Assembly (NCBI GenBank): GCA_017963105.1
Contig: JAGCTY010000178.1
Span: forward strand, 1 to 49,040
Source: Lentisphaeria bacterium
GTDB lineage: Bacteria > Verrucomicrobiota > Lentisphaeria > Victivallales > UBA1829
DNA length: 49,040 nucleotides
Reading direction: 5' to 3'
The stretch's first letter is position 1. Each line of letters starts with the position of its first letter. The notes beneath the pieces are model-generated. The model saw only the letters and a list, made by a program, of their open reading frames with translations. It was not told where the DNA came from and ran no database searches. This document shows positions 33,799 through 43,364 of the stretch, piece after piece. A program made the translations under genes and the position numbers.

Positions 33799-34800
33799 AT
33801 GAAACGGTTCAACGACAAGATGTTCCATTTGGCGAAATCGCTTCCGGCCGCCGTATTTGCGGCGGCTGTCCTCCTTTTTGCCGTGTATGCGACGCCCGCT
33901 CATGCGCAGACCACCTCGGTCAAACGATCGAAACTGGAGAAAAAGGAGGAAAACGGCGTCATCGTGATCGAGGGCGAACTCATCAAGGCCGGGACGTTCA
34001 TCTTCCGCGACAACATCGTCACGTACAAGCACGAAAACCGCTCGGGGTATCCGGACAAACTGAGGATCGACGGAAAGGAATTCAAGAAGGACAAGCAGTT
34101 CGAACTCGGGTTCATGCCGGATTTCGACCATGCCGAAATCCTCGAACAGGAATGCGGAGGGAAAACCGCACTGGAACTGAACGGCGATGAGCTCCTGCTC
34201 TTCCTCGACCAGCGCAAGGTCCGCGACAAGGGCGAATTCCGCATCGTCCTCTCCCTGGTCGACCCGGAACAGGGCGTCCAGCTGATCGACGAGTCGCAGC
34301 TCAACCGGAAACCGGAGGAGAAAATGATGCCGACCAAGATGGACCTGGTCAAGACGGAGAAGAAGACCGAAGAGCCGCCCGCCGAACAGGAAACGGGAGG
34401 CCGGAGAACAATACCGTCCAAGATGGACCTGGTCAGGATCGAGCATGAGGTCGAGGAGCAGCCGGAATTCGTGATCGACCCGGTGACGGGCAAGAAGAAA
34501 CGGCCGTCCAAGATGGATCTGCTCACGATGAAGCGCAAGAGACTGCCGGATGTCCGTTTGCTTTTCAGGTGGACAAGGCCGATCCCGTCCTTCTACCCGA
34601 CCCGGAAACTGATTTTCCTTTATTTGAAGGTCCCGAAGACCATCTGGTCGCTGGAGGATGAGGAGTATGACGAAGAGGTGTTTCGGATGGACCGCCCCTG
34701 GTTCTCCATGCCGACCGACGAAGAAGTTCGTGCGGAAAGAGAAATGGACACCATGCTGTTGTTGAATCTGCTTGAGAGACTGAAGAAGATTCCGGAATAA
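33799..34800 (+). CDS. Exported protein of unknown function with three PxKMDL repeats
   Basis: A 333-residue protein with a signal peptide (cleavage probably after AHA, near residue 36). A beta-rich part (about residues 40-160) is followed by a charged linker with three short repeats, PTKMDLV, PSKMDLV and PSKMDLL, spaced about 28-31 residues apart at roughly residues 178-240. The C-terminal 85 residues are basic/aromatic and end in a Leu-rich helix. No known family recognised. It has its own strong promoter, so it is not simply the third gene of the hydrolase operon. The PxKMDL units could be protein-binding linear motifs. Confidence 0.65.
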   Translation: MKRFNDKMFHLAKSLPAAVFAAAVLLFAVYATPAHAQTTSVKRSKLEKKEENGVIVIEGELIKAGTFIFRDNIVTYKHENRSGYPDKLRIDGKEFKKDKQFELGFMPDFDHAEILEQECGGKTALELNGDELLLFLDQRKVRDKGEFRIVLSLVDPEQGVQLIDESQLNRKPEEKMMPTKMDLVKTEKKTEEPPAEQETGGRRTIPSKMDLVRIEHEVEEQPEFVIDPVTGKKKRPSKMDLLTMKRKRLPDVRLLFRWTRPIPSFYPTRKLIFLYLKVPKTIWSLEDEEYDEEVFRMDRPWFSMPTDEEVRAEREMDTMLLLNLLERLKKIPE

Positions 34801-34982
34801 ACGGGGCGCCGGGCATCCCCGGCCGGAATTCTCTTTCTCCACCTTTGTCCCGGCACATGTGAATTCTCCGATCCGGGCTCATCGGGACAGGTCGCGCAGA
34901 AAACTTGTGTCCTGCCGGTCCCGTTGTGCATATTGCGGAGGACGTGTTCTCCCCGAAATTGCGGAAAAAAAGCCCTTCCGGC

Positions 34983-35011
34983 TTGCAAAGCGCGCGCATG
35001 TGCATTATATT
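34983..35011 (+). promoter_or_regulatory. Promoter of leuS
   Basis: TTGCAA (34983-34988) and TATATT (35006-35011) are exactly 17 bp apart, giving a leader of about 45 nt. Confidence 0.65.
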
Positions 35012-35063
35012 TAGAAGCGCTTTTTTTACCGGAAAACCAACCGAAACGGAGAATCCTCATATC

Positions 35064-37622
35064 ATGGACTACGATTTCACCGCCATTGAAGCGAAATGGC
35101 AGAAATACTGGGACGAACACCAGACGTTCCAGGCGACCGACGACACCACGAAGAAAAAACTCTATGTTCTGGACATGTTCCCCTACCCGAGCGGCGCCGG
35201 CCTCCACGTCGGCCACCCGGAAGGCTACACCGCCACGGACATCTATTCGCGCTTCAAACGCATGAACGGCTTCAACGTGCTGCATCCGATGGGCTGGGAC
35301 GCCTTCGGGCTGCCCGCCGAACAGTTCGCGATCGAGACCGGCACGCACCCGTCCGTGACGACCGCGAAGAACATCGCGAATTTCAAGCGCCAGATCAAGA
35401 TGCTCGGGTTCAGCTACGACTGGAGCCGCGAGATCAACACGACCGATCCGAAATACTTCCGCTGGACCCAGTGGATCTTCCTCCAGCTCTATAAGAAGGG
35501 CCTCGCGTACATCGACGAGGTCCCGGTGAACTGGTGCCCCGCGCTCGGTACCGTGCTCGCCAATGAAGAGGTCATCGACGGCCGCAGCGAACGCGGCAAC
35601 CACCCGGTCATCCGCCGTCCGATGAAGCAGTGGGTTCTGAAGATCACCGCCTACGCGGAACGCCTGCTCGCCGACCTCGAAGGCCTCGACTGGCCGGAAG
35701 GCATCAAGGAAATGCAGCGGAACTGGATCGGCCGCAGCGAAGGCGCGGAAGTCGTGTTCCAGCTCGACGGACACCCCGGCAAGACGCTGACCGTGTTCAC
35801 CACGCGCCCGGACACCCTCTTCGGTGCGACCTACATGGTCCTCTGCCCCGAACATGAGCTCGTCGACGAAATCACCACCCCGGAACACGCCGAAGAAGTC
35901 GCCGCCTACAAGAAGCGCACCGCGTCCATGAGCGACCTGGAGCGCACCGGGCTCAACAACGAAAAGACCGGCGCGTTCACCGGCGCGTACGCCATCGACC
36001 CGGTCAACGGCGCGCGCATTCCGATCTGGATCTCCGACTATGTGCTGGCATCCTACGGCACCGGCGCGATCATGGCCGTGCCCGCGCACGATGACCGCGA
36101 CTTCGCGTTCGCACAGAAGTTCAACATCCCGGTCATCCCGGTGATCCGCCCCGACGAGGCCGCCGCGGCGAAGGACAAGGTCGACATCGACGGCGTGCTC
36201 GCCGGGAAAGTCTGCTGGATCGGCGACGGTCCGCTGATGAACTCCGCGAACAACGACGGTCTCGACCTGAACGGCCTGCACGTGGACGCCGCGAAGAAAC
36301 GCATCATCGACTGGCTCGAATCCAAGGGCATCGGCAAGCGTACCGTGAACTACAAGCTCCGCGACTGGCTCTTCAGCCGTCAGCGCTACTGGGGCGAGCC
36401 CTTCCCGATCATCATCATGGACAGCGGCGAGATCCGCATGGTTCCGGAGGACGAGCTCCCGCTCACGCTCCCCGACATGAAGGACTTCAAGCCGTCCGGA
36501 AACGGCGAATCCCCGCTCGCGAACGCGACGGACTGGGTGGACTACGTGGACCCGAAGACCGGCGAACACGGCCGCCGCGAGACCAACACCATGCCGCAGT
36601 GGGCCGGTTCCTGCTGGTACTACCTGCGCTACATCGATCCGCACAACGACCAGGCGTTCATCGACCCGGCGAAGGAAAAATACTGGATGCCGGTCGATCT
36701 GTACGTGGGCGGCGCGGAACACGCCGTGCTTCACCTGCTCTACGCGCGTTTCTGGCACAAAGTCCTGTACGATCTGGGCCTGGTCTCCACGAAGGAGCCG
36801 TTCCAGAAGCTCGTGAACCAGGGCATGATCCTCGGCACGTCCTACAAGGACGGACGCGGCGCGCTGGTCCCGACCAACCTTGTCGACCTCACCGGCCCCG
36901 AACCGAAGCACAAGGAGACCGGCGAAAAGCTCGTCGAGTTCCCCGCCAAGATGTCGAAGTCGCTCCGCAATGTCGTCAATCCCGACGACGTGGTCCGCGA
37001 GTACGGCGCCGACAGCATGCGCCTCTATGAAATGTTCATGGGGCCGCTGGAGGCCGTCAAGCCGTGGAACACCCGCGGCGTCGAAGGCGTGTTCCGCTTC
37101 CTCAAGCGCTCCTGGCGCATGATCATGCAGACGCCGATTGTGGACGAACCCGTCCCCGCAAACCTGCGCCGTCTGCTCCACGCCACGATCAAGAAGGTCA
37201 CGGAGGACACGGACACGCTCAATTTCAACACCGCCATCAGCCAGATGATGATCTTCCTCAACGACTTCTCCAAGCTCGAAAAGATGCCGCGCGAAGCCGC
37301 CGAAACCTTCGTCCTGCTGCTCGCCCCCTACGCCCCGCACATCGCGGAGGAGATGTGGGAAGGACTCGGAAAGCAGGCCCCCGTCTCCCTGGCGCAGTGG
37401 CCGACTGTCGACGAAGCCCACCTGCAGGTCGAGGAACACGAGATTCTCGTGCAGGTCTGCGGCAAGCCGAAAGCCCGCATCATGATGCCCGCTTCGCTCT
37501 CCGCCGACGAGATGCAGAAGAAGGCGCTGGAGGATCCCGCGGTCGCCGCAGCGCTCGCCGGAAAGACCGTCTTGAAAGTCATCGCCGTCCCCGGCCGCCT
37601 CGTCAACATCGTAGCAAAGTGA
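35064..37622 (+). CDS. leuS: Leucine--tRNA ligase
   Basis: Class I aminoacyl-tRNA synthetase that charges tRNA-Leu. The 852 residues match bacterial LeuRS length. The HIGH signature reads LHVGHPEGY (about residues 48-56), the editing domain has the TTRPDTLFG block (about 247-255), and KMSKS is intact ([10 protein letters not shown], about residue 630). The frame is open far upstream, but the promoter at 34983-35011 and the conserved [16 protein letters not shown] start favour 35064. A tRNA-Leu(CAA) gene lies in the same window, 8 kb away. The Fe-alcohol dehydrogenase gene starts 7 nt after its stop. Confidence 0.96.
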   Translation: MDYDFTAIEAKWQKYWDEHQTFQATDDTTKKKLYVLDMFPYPSGAGLHVGHPEGYTATDIYSRFKRMNGFNVLHPMGWDAFGLPAEQFAIETGTHPSVTTAKNIANFKRQIKMLGFSYDWSREINTTDPKYFRWTQWIFLQLYKKGLAYIDEVPVNWCPALGTVLANEEVIDGRSERGNHPVIRRPMKQWVLKITAYAERLLADLEGLDWPEGIKEMQRNWIGRSEGAEVVFQLDGHPGKTLTVFTTRPDTLFGATYMVLCPEHELVDEITTPEHAEEVAAYKKRTASMSDLERTGLNNEKTGAFTGAYAIDPVNGARIPIWISDYVLASYGTGAIMAVPAHDDRDFAFAQKFNIPVIPVIRPDEAAAAKDKVDIDGVLAGKVCWIGDGPLMNSANNDGLDLNGLHVDAAKKRIIDWLESKGIGKRTVNYKLRDWLFSRQRYWGEPFPIIIMDSGEIRMVPEDELPLTLPDMKDFKPSGNGESPLANATDWVDYVDPKTGEHGRRETNTMPQWAGSCWYYLRYIDPHNDQAFIDPAKEKYWMPVDLYVGGAEHAVLHLLYARFWHKVLYDLGLVSTKEPFQKLVNQGMILGTSYKDGRGALVPTNLVDLTGPEPKHKETGEKLVEFPAKMSKSLRNVVNPDDVVREYGADSMRLYEMFMGPLEAVKPWNTRGVEGVFRFLKRSWRMIMQTPIVDEPVPANLRRLLHATIKKVTEDTDTLNFNTAISQMMIFLNDFSKLEKMPREAAETFVLLLAPYAPHIAEEMWEGLGKQAPVSLAQWPTVDEAHLQVEEHEILVQVCGKPKARIMMPASLSADEMQKKALEDPAVAAALAGKTVLKVIAVPGRLVNIVAK

Positions 37623-37629
37623 ACATGCC

Positions 37630-38838
37630 ATGACCTCCGACCAAGATTACATCGAGCTGTTCGAGCATTACAAACCGGTCTGCATCGATCTCGGCCCCGG
37701 CATCCTCACCGACCTCTCCGCCGAGTTTCTGCTCTCCGATGAGAAGCCCGTCGTCACATTCGTGACCGGCGGGAACTCCCTCGCGAAATCCGGCGCACGC
37801 GCCGACATGACGAACATCGTGCTGCACTATGAGTTCGAGTCCCGCCTCGTCGAAGGCATCCCCGCCGAACCCGACATGGACGACGTCGCGCGGATCATCG
37901 AAGCGCTGGAACAGAGCAAGTGCTCGGAAGTCGTCGCCATCGGCGGCGGCAGCGTGATCGACGCCGCGAAGGCCGCCTGGGCCGCGTACCAGACCGGGCT
38001 TGACGTCTCCGAACTCTTCGGCTCCGGGAAGATCACCGAAAAGTTTCCCGGGAAGGAATTCAAGCGCATCATCGCGGTCCCGACCACCGCTGGCACGGGT
38101 TCCGAGGTCACGCCGTATTCGAACATCGTCGACCGCGCCGCAGGCGTGAAGCGCCTCATCGCCGACAAACAGATCGTGCCGCGCATGGCGCTGATCGACC
38201 CCTACTACGGACGCTCCATGCCGGACAGCCTCACCGCCGCGACCGCGCTCGACGCGCTCACGCACAACATCGAATCGCTGCTGAACATCCACGCGCCGGA
38301 AACGGAGGCCGCCACGAACAGGAACGCCGTCTTTGCGGTCCGCCTCATCAAGGACAATCTCCCGCTCGCGTTCCGCGACCCGAACGACGTTTATGTGCGC
38401 GAAAATCTCTGCGCCGCCGCGACCATCGGCGGGATGCAGATCGCGGACCGTCCGACCTCGCTCCCGCACCTCGGCAGCTTCTCGTTCTACGGCCAGGTCC
38501 CGCACGGGATCGCCGCCTCGATGCTTCTGCCACCCTTCTGGCGCTACTACCTCACGGAAAAGGCCGTCGCGGAACGCACCATGCTGCTCGCGGACATCTT
38601 CCCGTCGAAGACGAAACAGAAGACGCCGGAGGCCGTCGTGGACGCCGCCGCGGCTTTCATCGCAAAATACGCGGGCGCGCCGAAACTCTCCGCGCTGCCG
38701 TGCTTCGACGCCGCCATGGTCGACAGGATCGCGTCCGACGCGGTCAAGAATCCGATGAAACTCGCCTCGGCGCCGCGTCCGGTCGCCCCGGAAAACGCCG
38801 CCGAAATTATCTCCGGAATCCTCAAGAAGGAGCTCTGA
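37630..38838 (+). CDS. Iron-containing alcohol dehydrogenase family protein
   Basis: A 402-residue group III (iron-dependent) alcohol dehydrogenase. The NAD-binding GGGSVIDAAKA block (about residues 103-113) and PTTAGTGSEVT (about 153-163) are canonical. The metal site is supplied by a motif with Asp and His (MPDSLTAATALDALTHNIE, in part) and a later VPHG His. The substrate is not evident; with a glycerate kinase next door, a hydroxy-acid, aldehyde or tartronate-semialdehyde-type step is conceivable. It follows leuS by 7 nt and is followed by glycerate kinase 2 nt after its stop. Confidence 0.88.
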   Translation: MTSDQDYIELFEHYKPVCIDLGPGILTDLSAEFLLSDEKPVVTFVTGGNSLAKSGARADMTNIVLHYEFESRLVEGIPAEPDMDDVARIIEALEQSKCSEVVAIGGGSVIDAAKAAWAAYQTGLDVSELFGSGKITEKFPGKEFKRIIAVPTTAGTGSEVTPYSNIVDRAAGVKRLIADKQIVPRMALIDPYYGRSMPDSLTAATALDALTHNIESLLNIHAPETEAATNRNAVFAVRLIKDNLPLAFRDPNDVYVRENLCAAATIGGMQIADRPTSLPHLGSFSFYGQVPHGIAASMLLPPFWRYYLTEKAVAERTMLLADIFPSKTKQKTPEAVVDAAAAFIAKYAGAPKLSALPCFDAAMVDRIASDAVKNPMKLASAPRPVAPENAAEIISGILKKEL

Positions 38839-38840
38839 CC

Positions 38841-39977
38841 ATGAAAATCGTGTTCGCGCCCGACAAGTTCAAGATGTGCATGAAAAGCTCGACCGTCTGC
38901 CGTGTCCTCGAAAAAGCTTTCCGCACCGTCATGCCGGACGCAGAACTCGTATCCGTGCCGGTCTCCGACGGCGGCGAAGGCATGACGCGCGCACTGGCCG
39001 ACGCGCTCCACGGGGAAATCCGCACGGTCACGGTCACCGGCCCGGACGGCAAACCCGTCGAGGCCGAATTCGCGCTCGTCAACAACGGTCTGACCGCCGT
39101 CTTCGAGATGTCCTCCGCCAGCGGGCTCTACCTCGTGAACCCGCTCAAACGCGACCCGATGACCGCCACGACCTACGGCACGGGCGAGGTCATCCGCGCC
39201 ATCCTGGACCTCGGCGTCCGCGACATCCTGATCGGCCTCGGCGGGTCCGCCACGGTCGACGGCGGCGCAGGCATGGCACAGGCGCTCGGATACGGTCTGC
39301 TCGACGCGGGCGGACGTGACATTCCCCGGGGCGGCGGCGCACTCCATCTGCTCTCCCGCATCGCCGTCGCCGGAGCCGATCCGCGCATCCACGAAACGCG
39401 CATCACGACCGCGTGCGACGTCCGGAACCCGCTTTCCGGGCCGTTCGGCGCGGCGCAGGTCTACGGCCCGCAGAAAGGCGCCACGCCCGACATGGTCGCC
39501 AAGCTCGACCTCAACCTCCGCCACCTCTTTACCGTCTGGGAACGCCAGTCCATGCTCCTGCCTAAGGAGCTGCCTGGCGACGGTGCGGCCGGCGGTCTCG
39601 GCGCGGGGCTCCGCGCATTCTGCGGCGCGCAGCCGAAATCCGGCGCGGAACTCGTCCTTGATGCCATCTCCTTCCGCCGCCGCATCGCTGGCGCGGATCT
39701 CGTCGTGACCGGCGAAGGCCGCACGGACACCCAGACCGCCGAGGGCAAACTCTGCTGCGCGGTCGCCGACGCCGCCCACCGCGAGGGAATCCCCGTCCTG
39801 CTGCTCTCCGGCGCGGTCGAGGGCGCGCCCGAAGAACTCGCGAAGACCTACGATTTCGCACTCAGCACGTCCACCGGACGCCGCACGCTCGAAGAAGCCA
39901 TGGCGGCCGGCCCGGACGACCTCTATTTCACGGCGGTCAACGCCGCCAGACTTTTCCAGCACACCGCACGCTCATGA
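38841..39977 (+). CDS. Glycerate 2-kinase (GarK/GlxK family)
   Basis: A 378-residue kinase that phosphorylates D-glycerate. The family start MKIVFAPDKFKMCMKS, the SDGGEGM block (about residues 43-49), GLGGSATVDGGAGM (about 132-145) and GEGRTDTQT (about 293-301) are all present. AAGGAG precedes the ATG by about 9 nt. The gene is coupled to gmk downstream by an ATGA overlap and to the alcohol dehydrogenase upstream, suggesting a small central-metabolism operon. Confidence 0.93.
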   Translation: MKIVFAPDKFKMCMKSSTVCRVLEKAFRTVMPDAELVSVPVSDGGEGMTRALADALHGEIRTVTVTGPDGKPVEAEFALVNNGLTAVFEMSSASGLYLVNPLKRDPMTATTYGTGEVIRAILDLGVRDILIGLGGSATVDGGAGMAQALGYGLLDAGGRDIPRGGGALHLLSRIAVAGADPRIHETRITTACDVRNPLSGPFGAAQVYGPQKGATPDMVAKLDLNLRHLFTVWERQSMLLPKELPGDGAAGGLGAGLRAFCGAQPKSGAELVLDAISFRRRIAGADLVVTGEGRTDTQTAEGKLCCAVADAAHREGIPVLLLSGAVEGAPEELAKTYDFALSTSTGRRTLEEAMAAGPDDLYFTAVNAARLFQHTARS

Positions 39978-40603
39978 ACACCTCGTCCGACGCACCGGCC
40001 CGCACCGGCATGATCCTGATCCTCTCCGGCCCCAGCGGCTCCGGCAAATCCACCATCTACAAAGCCGCCATCGGCGACCTCGGCGGCATCGAATTCTCCG
40101 TGTCCTGCACCACGCGGCAGCCGCGCCCCGGCGAGGTCGACGGACGCGACTACTACTTCATCTCCCGCGAGAAGTTCGACGCGCTCGTCGCGGAACACGC
40201 CTTCGCGGAACACGCCGAGGTGCACGGCAACTGCTACGGCACGCTAAAATCCGAACTCCTCGACCGTGTCCGGCGCGGGACCGACGTCCTGCTCGACATC
40301 GACGTCCAGGGCGCGGCCCAGCTCCGCGCACTCTGCTGCGATTCCGCCGAATTCTGCGAGGCCTGCGAGTTCATCTTCATCATGCCGCCGTCCTTCGAGG
40401 AGCTCGAACGCCGCCTCCGCGCGCGCGACACCGAAACCGAGGAATCCATCCTCCGCCGCCTCTCCAACGCGAAGGGCGAGATGGAGCACGCGAAAGAATA
40501 CGACCATGTGATCGTGAACGACGACCTCGACCGGGCCGTGAAGGAATTCACCGATCTTATCCTCGGCCTCCGGCAGGAACGGAAAAACGGAAGCGCAGGA
40601 TAA
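39974..40603 (+). CDS. gmk: Guanylate kinase
   Basis: Phosphorylates GMP to GDP. The 209 residues include the P-loop GPSGSGKS (about residues 16-23), the GMP-binding STTRxPRPGExDGxDYYF-type block (CTTRQPRPGEVDGRDYYF, about 42-59) and the LDIDVQGA motif (about 104-111). In many bacteria gmk is followed by rpoZ and coaBC; here a strand-loop-strand repeat protein lies between gmk and the coaC-like gene, and no rpoZ is visible. Confidence 0.95.
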   Translation: MNTSSDAPARTGMILILSGPSGSGKSTIYKAAIGDLGGIEFSVSCTTRQPRPGEVDGRDYYFISREKFDALVAEHAFAEHAEVHGNCYGTLKSELLDRVRRGTDVLLDIDVQGAAQLRALCCDSAEFCEACEFIFIMPPSFEELERRLRARDTETEESILRRLSNAKGEMEHAKEYDHVIVNDDLDRAVKEFTDLILGLRQERKNGSAG

Positions 40604-40661
40604 GCTCATTCCTGAGGCAGGAGACAGATCGGCAACCTCAAAAAAACGACGGATTCGAAAG

Positions 40662-42086
40662 ATGTTTGGCTTTCTGAAAAAAAAACAAGTCCATATCGTT
40701 TCCGGCCGGACTGTCTTCGGCATAAACGACAGGGTCGTCGTCCCGTCCGGTATCACCGCTGTCAGAACGAATGTTGCCGACTCCGGATGCCTTCTGATCG
40801 AAAGCGGCGGCACGGCCGTTGAAACATCGGTCTCCGGCGGCGGCCGCATCATAGTCTCGGAAGGCGGCACGGCCATCGAAACATCGGTCTCCGGCGGCGG
40901 CCGCATCATAGTCTCGGAAGGCGGCACGGCCATCGAAACATCGGTCTCCGGCGGCGGCCGCATCATAGTCTCCGGCGGCACGGCCGCTAAAACAACCATC
41001 GCCACGGGCGGCGTACTCTTCGTCGAAAGCGGCGGCACGGTAACGGACCTCGAAACGGAAAAGAAGGTTTTTTTGAATTTTGGCATAACCCCGGACACCT
41101 GTATCCGGGGAACATCCGACGGAAAACCGATCGACATAAAAAACGGATATGTTTCCGGGATGGAGCAGCACTGCGGAACAATTGACGTTTCCAGCGGCTG
41201 TACGGTCGTCAAAACAAACTGCATTCCAACCTCTCCCTATTCCATAATTTGGCTTACGAGTTTTAACGTTTCCAGCGGCGGCACGGCCATCGGCACAATC
41301 GTGTCCGAAGGAGGCATCGGCGTCTTTCGCGGCGGTACGGCAACGGATTTCGAAATGAAGGAAAACACGCATTTCATTTTCGTTGTCGCCCCGGACACTT
41401 ATATCCGGGGAACATCCGACGGAAAACCGATCGACATAAAAAACGGATATGTTTCCGGGTTCGAGCTTCATCAGACTTTCGAAGACCTGATCATCGAAAG
41501 CGGCGGCACGGCCGTCGGCACAACCGTCTCCAAAGGTCAACTCACCATCAAAAGCGGCGGCACGGCCGTCGGCACAACCGTCTCCAGAGGAAGCATCGTC
41601 GTTTCCAGCGGCGGCACAGCCGTCGGCACAACCGTCTCCAGCGGAAGCATTGTCGTCTCCAGCGGCGGCACGGCAGCGGATTTCGAGATGGACAAGGAAG
41701 CATCCTTCCATTTCGTCCTTGCCCCGGGCACTTATGTGCGGGGAACGTCCGACGGAAGTTCCGTCGACGTCAGGAACGGGTACGTTTCCGGTTTGAGGAT
41801 CATCTCCGGTCAACTCACCATCGAAAGCGGCGGCACGGCGGAAGACACCAGCCTCGACAGGAATGCCTTCCTCACCGTCTCCAGCGGCGGCACGGCCATC
41901 AATCCCAGAGCAGAGAATATCGGCGATCATGTCACGATTTTCAGCGACGGCGTGGAATTAAGTAAGGACGACCGGTATTGCTCGGAAATCCATCTCGAAC
42001 AGGGCGCTGTCGTGATCTTTACCAAAGATACGAACGAAGACGCCGGCATTACAAGCCCGGACTCCGCCACAGATGCAACAACTTGA
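40662..42086 (+). CDS. Strand-loop-strand (AIDA-type) repeat protein, 474 aa
   Basis: A 474-residue beta-helix type repeat protein. The repeat consensus is SGGTAxxTxVSxGxxxVx, as in autotransporter passenger strand-loop-strand repeats, which are O-heptosylation targets in AIDA-I. Three conserved spacers with the core RGTSDGKPIDIKNGYVSG divide the repeats into blocks. No signal peptide (start MFGFLKKKQVHIVSG) and no C-terminal beta-barrel are visible; it ends in an acidic/polar tail. The N-terminus resembles that of the large open-ended repeat protein at 45999. The ribosome-binding site is weak (GAAAG). It sits inside an otherwise housekeeping region. Confidence 0.78.
   Translation: MFGFLKKKQVHIVSGRTVFGINDRVVVPSGITAVRTNVADSGCLLIESGGTAVETSVSGGGRIIVSEGGTAIETSVSGGGRIIVSEGGTAIETSVSGGGRIIVSGGTAAKTTIATGGVLFVESGGTVTDLETEKKVFLNFGITPDTCIRGTSDGKPIDIKNGYVSGMEQHCGTIDVSSGCTVVKTNCIPTSPYSIIWLTSFNVSSGGTAIGTIVSEGGIGVFRGGTATDFEMKENTHFIFVVAPDTYIRGTSDGKPIDIKNGYVSGFELHQTFEDLIIESGGTAVGTTVSKGQLTIKSGGTAVGTTVSRGSIVVSSGGTAVGTTVSSGSIVVSSGGTAADFEMDKEASFHFVLAPGTYVRGTSDGSSVDVRNGYVSGLRIISGQLTIESGGTAEDTSLDRNAFLTVSSGGTAINPRAENIGDHVTIFSDGVELSKDDRYCSEIHLEQGAVVIFTKDTNEDAGITSPDSATDATT
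40824..40994 (+). repeat. Three tandem 57-bp repeats
   Basis: Units start at 40824, 40881 and 40938 and encode 19 residues each (TSVSGGGRIIVSEGGTAIE). The first two are nearly identical over their full length; the third diverges at its end. They imply recent duplication within the repeat protein. Confidence 0.85.
41102..41459 (+). repeat. Two identical 58-bp copies 300 bp apart
   Basis: The segments 41102-41159 and 41402-41459 are identical and encode the RGTSDGKPIDIKNGYVSG block. A third, diverged copy lies near 41735-41795. Confidence 0.85.
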
Positions 42087-42105
42087 ATACTCCAGGAGTA
42101 CGCAC

Positions 42106-42648
42106 ATGAACGGCAAACACATCATCCTCGGCGTCACCGGCGGCATCGCCGTCTACAAGGCCGCCGACCTCTGCTCCAAGCTCGTTTCCGCGGGATTCGA
42201 CGTCCGCGTCGTCATGACCGCGAACGCGCTCCAGCTCATTTCCTCGCAGATATTCCTCACGCTCTCGAAAAACCGCGTGCTGACCGACCTCTTCGAAGAG
42301 TACCAGCCTCGCCCGGAACACGTCGACTGGGCGGAATGGGCCGACCTTCTCGTGGTCGCGCCCTGTACGGCCAACTTCATCGGCAAGTTCGCGTCCGGCA
42401 TCGCCGACGACGCCCTCACCACCACGGCGCTGGCGTTCCGCGGCCCCGTGCTCCTCGCGCCCGCCATGAACGAACACATGTGGGCAAGCCCGATCGTGCA
42501 GGACAACCTCGCGAAGATCGTCGAAAAGCTCGGCGTCCGCACCGTCGGCCCCGACACCGGGCGCCTCGCCTGCGGCACGTCCGGCAAGGGGCGCATGGCC
42601 GAGCCCGCCGACATCCTCGAAGCCGTTCGGAAGATTCTCTCCGCATGA
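42106..42648 (+). CDS. coaC: Phosphopantothenoylcysteine decarboxylase (stand-alone CoaC domain)
   Basis: A 180-residue HFCD-family flavoprotein that decarboxylates 4'-phosphopantothenoylcysteine in CoA synthesis. Family blocks are present: GVTGGIAVYKA (FMN site), the catalytic His in HVDWAEWADLLVVAPCTAN, GKFASGIADDALTTT, APAMNEHMW and a LACGTSGKGRM substrate flap. It covers only the CoaC half; no CoaB (ligase) half is fused, and the next gene is rsmE. AGGAG lies 8 nt before the ATG at 42106. A flavoprotein decarboxylase for another substrate cannot be excluded. Confidence 0.85.
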   Translation: MNGKHIILGVTGGIAVYKAADLCSKLVSAGFDVRVVMTANALQLISSQIFLTLSKNRVLTDLFEEYQPRPEHVDWAEWADLLVVAPCTANFIGKFASGIADDALTTTALAFRGPVLLAPAMNEHMWASPIVQDNLAKIVEKLGVRTVGPDTGRLACGTSGKGRMAEPADILEAVRKILSA

Positions 42649-43364
42649 ACCTGCTGATCATCGAGGAACGCGACCTCTCGCCCGAACGCGAATTCACGGT
42701 CGGCGGCGAACACGCCGAACACATCTTCTGCATCCTCCACGCGAAGCCCGGCGACACTATCCGCACCGGAATCCTCGGCGGCGGCATCGGCTCGGCGCGC
42801 ATCCTCGAAACGACCAGGCATTCCGCCCGGCTCCGGCTGGAAGACACCTCGAATCCTCCCCCGCCGCCGTCGAACATCCTCCCCGTGATCGCCCTGCCCC
42901 GTCCGCAGAGTTTCAAGAAGACGCTCCATTTCATCGCCTCGTCCGGCATCCGCCGCGCCGTGTTCTTCCACGCCGCGAAGACCGAAAAGAGCTACTGGAC
43001 CAGCTCGTGCATGGCCCCGGACGCGATCCGGTCCGTGCTGATCGAGGGGCTGGAACAGGGCTGCACGACCATTCTGCCGGAGCTCACTTTCGTGCGTTCC
43101 CTCCGCGAGTTTTTTAATTCGGGACTTTCCGCCGAGCTCACAAAGGGTGCAACTGCGATCATCGGGCATCCCGTCGACGCCGCCCCCTGCCCCGTCGCGC
43201 TCCCCGGCAAAGTCGTCCTTGCGATCGGTCCCGAGGGAGGATTCACCCCCGACGAAGTCGCAGCGTTCCGCGCCAACGGCTACGCGCCGGTCACGTTCGG
43301 CCCGCACATCCTCCGCGTCGAATTCGCGCTGTCGTTCCTCGCCGGACGCCTCGCATCCGCATGA
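42645..43364 (+). CDS. rsmE: 16S rRNA m3U1498 methyltransferase, RsmE
   Basis: A 239-residue SPOUT-class methyltransferase that would modify U1498 of 16S rRNA with SAM. An N-terminal PUA-like region (about residues 1-70) is followed by the SPOUT domain with LPRPQSFKKTLHF, RRAVFFHAAKTEKSYW, the knot motif AIGPEGGFTPDEVAAF and the end motif FGPHILRVEFAL (the common form is LGPRILRxETA, so here there are substitutions at Arg to His and Thr to Phe). ATGA overlaps join it to coaC and to the alkylation-repair-like gene. Confidence 0.9.
   Translation: MNLLIIEERDLSPEREFTVGGEHAEHIFCILHAKPGDTIRTGILGGGIGSARILETTRHSARLRLEDTSNPPPPPSNILPVIALPRPQSFKKTLHFIASSGIRRAVFFHAAKTEKSYWTSSCMAPDAIRSVLIEGLEQGCTTILPELTFVRSLREFFNSGLSAELTKGATAIIGHPVDAAPCPVALPGKVVLAIGPEGGFTPDEVAAFRANGYAPVTFGPHILRVEFALSFLAGRLASA

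Noticed and set aside
34905..35063. Upstream start of leuS
   Set aside because: The promoter at 34983-35011 lies downstream of it and the conserved LeuRS N-terminus begins at 35064.
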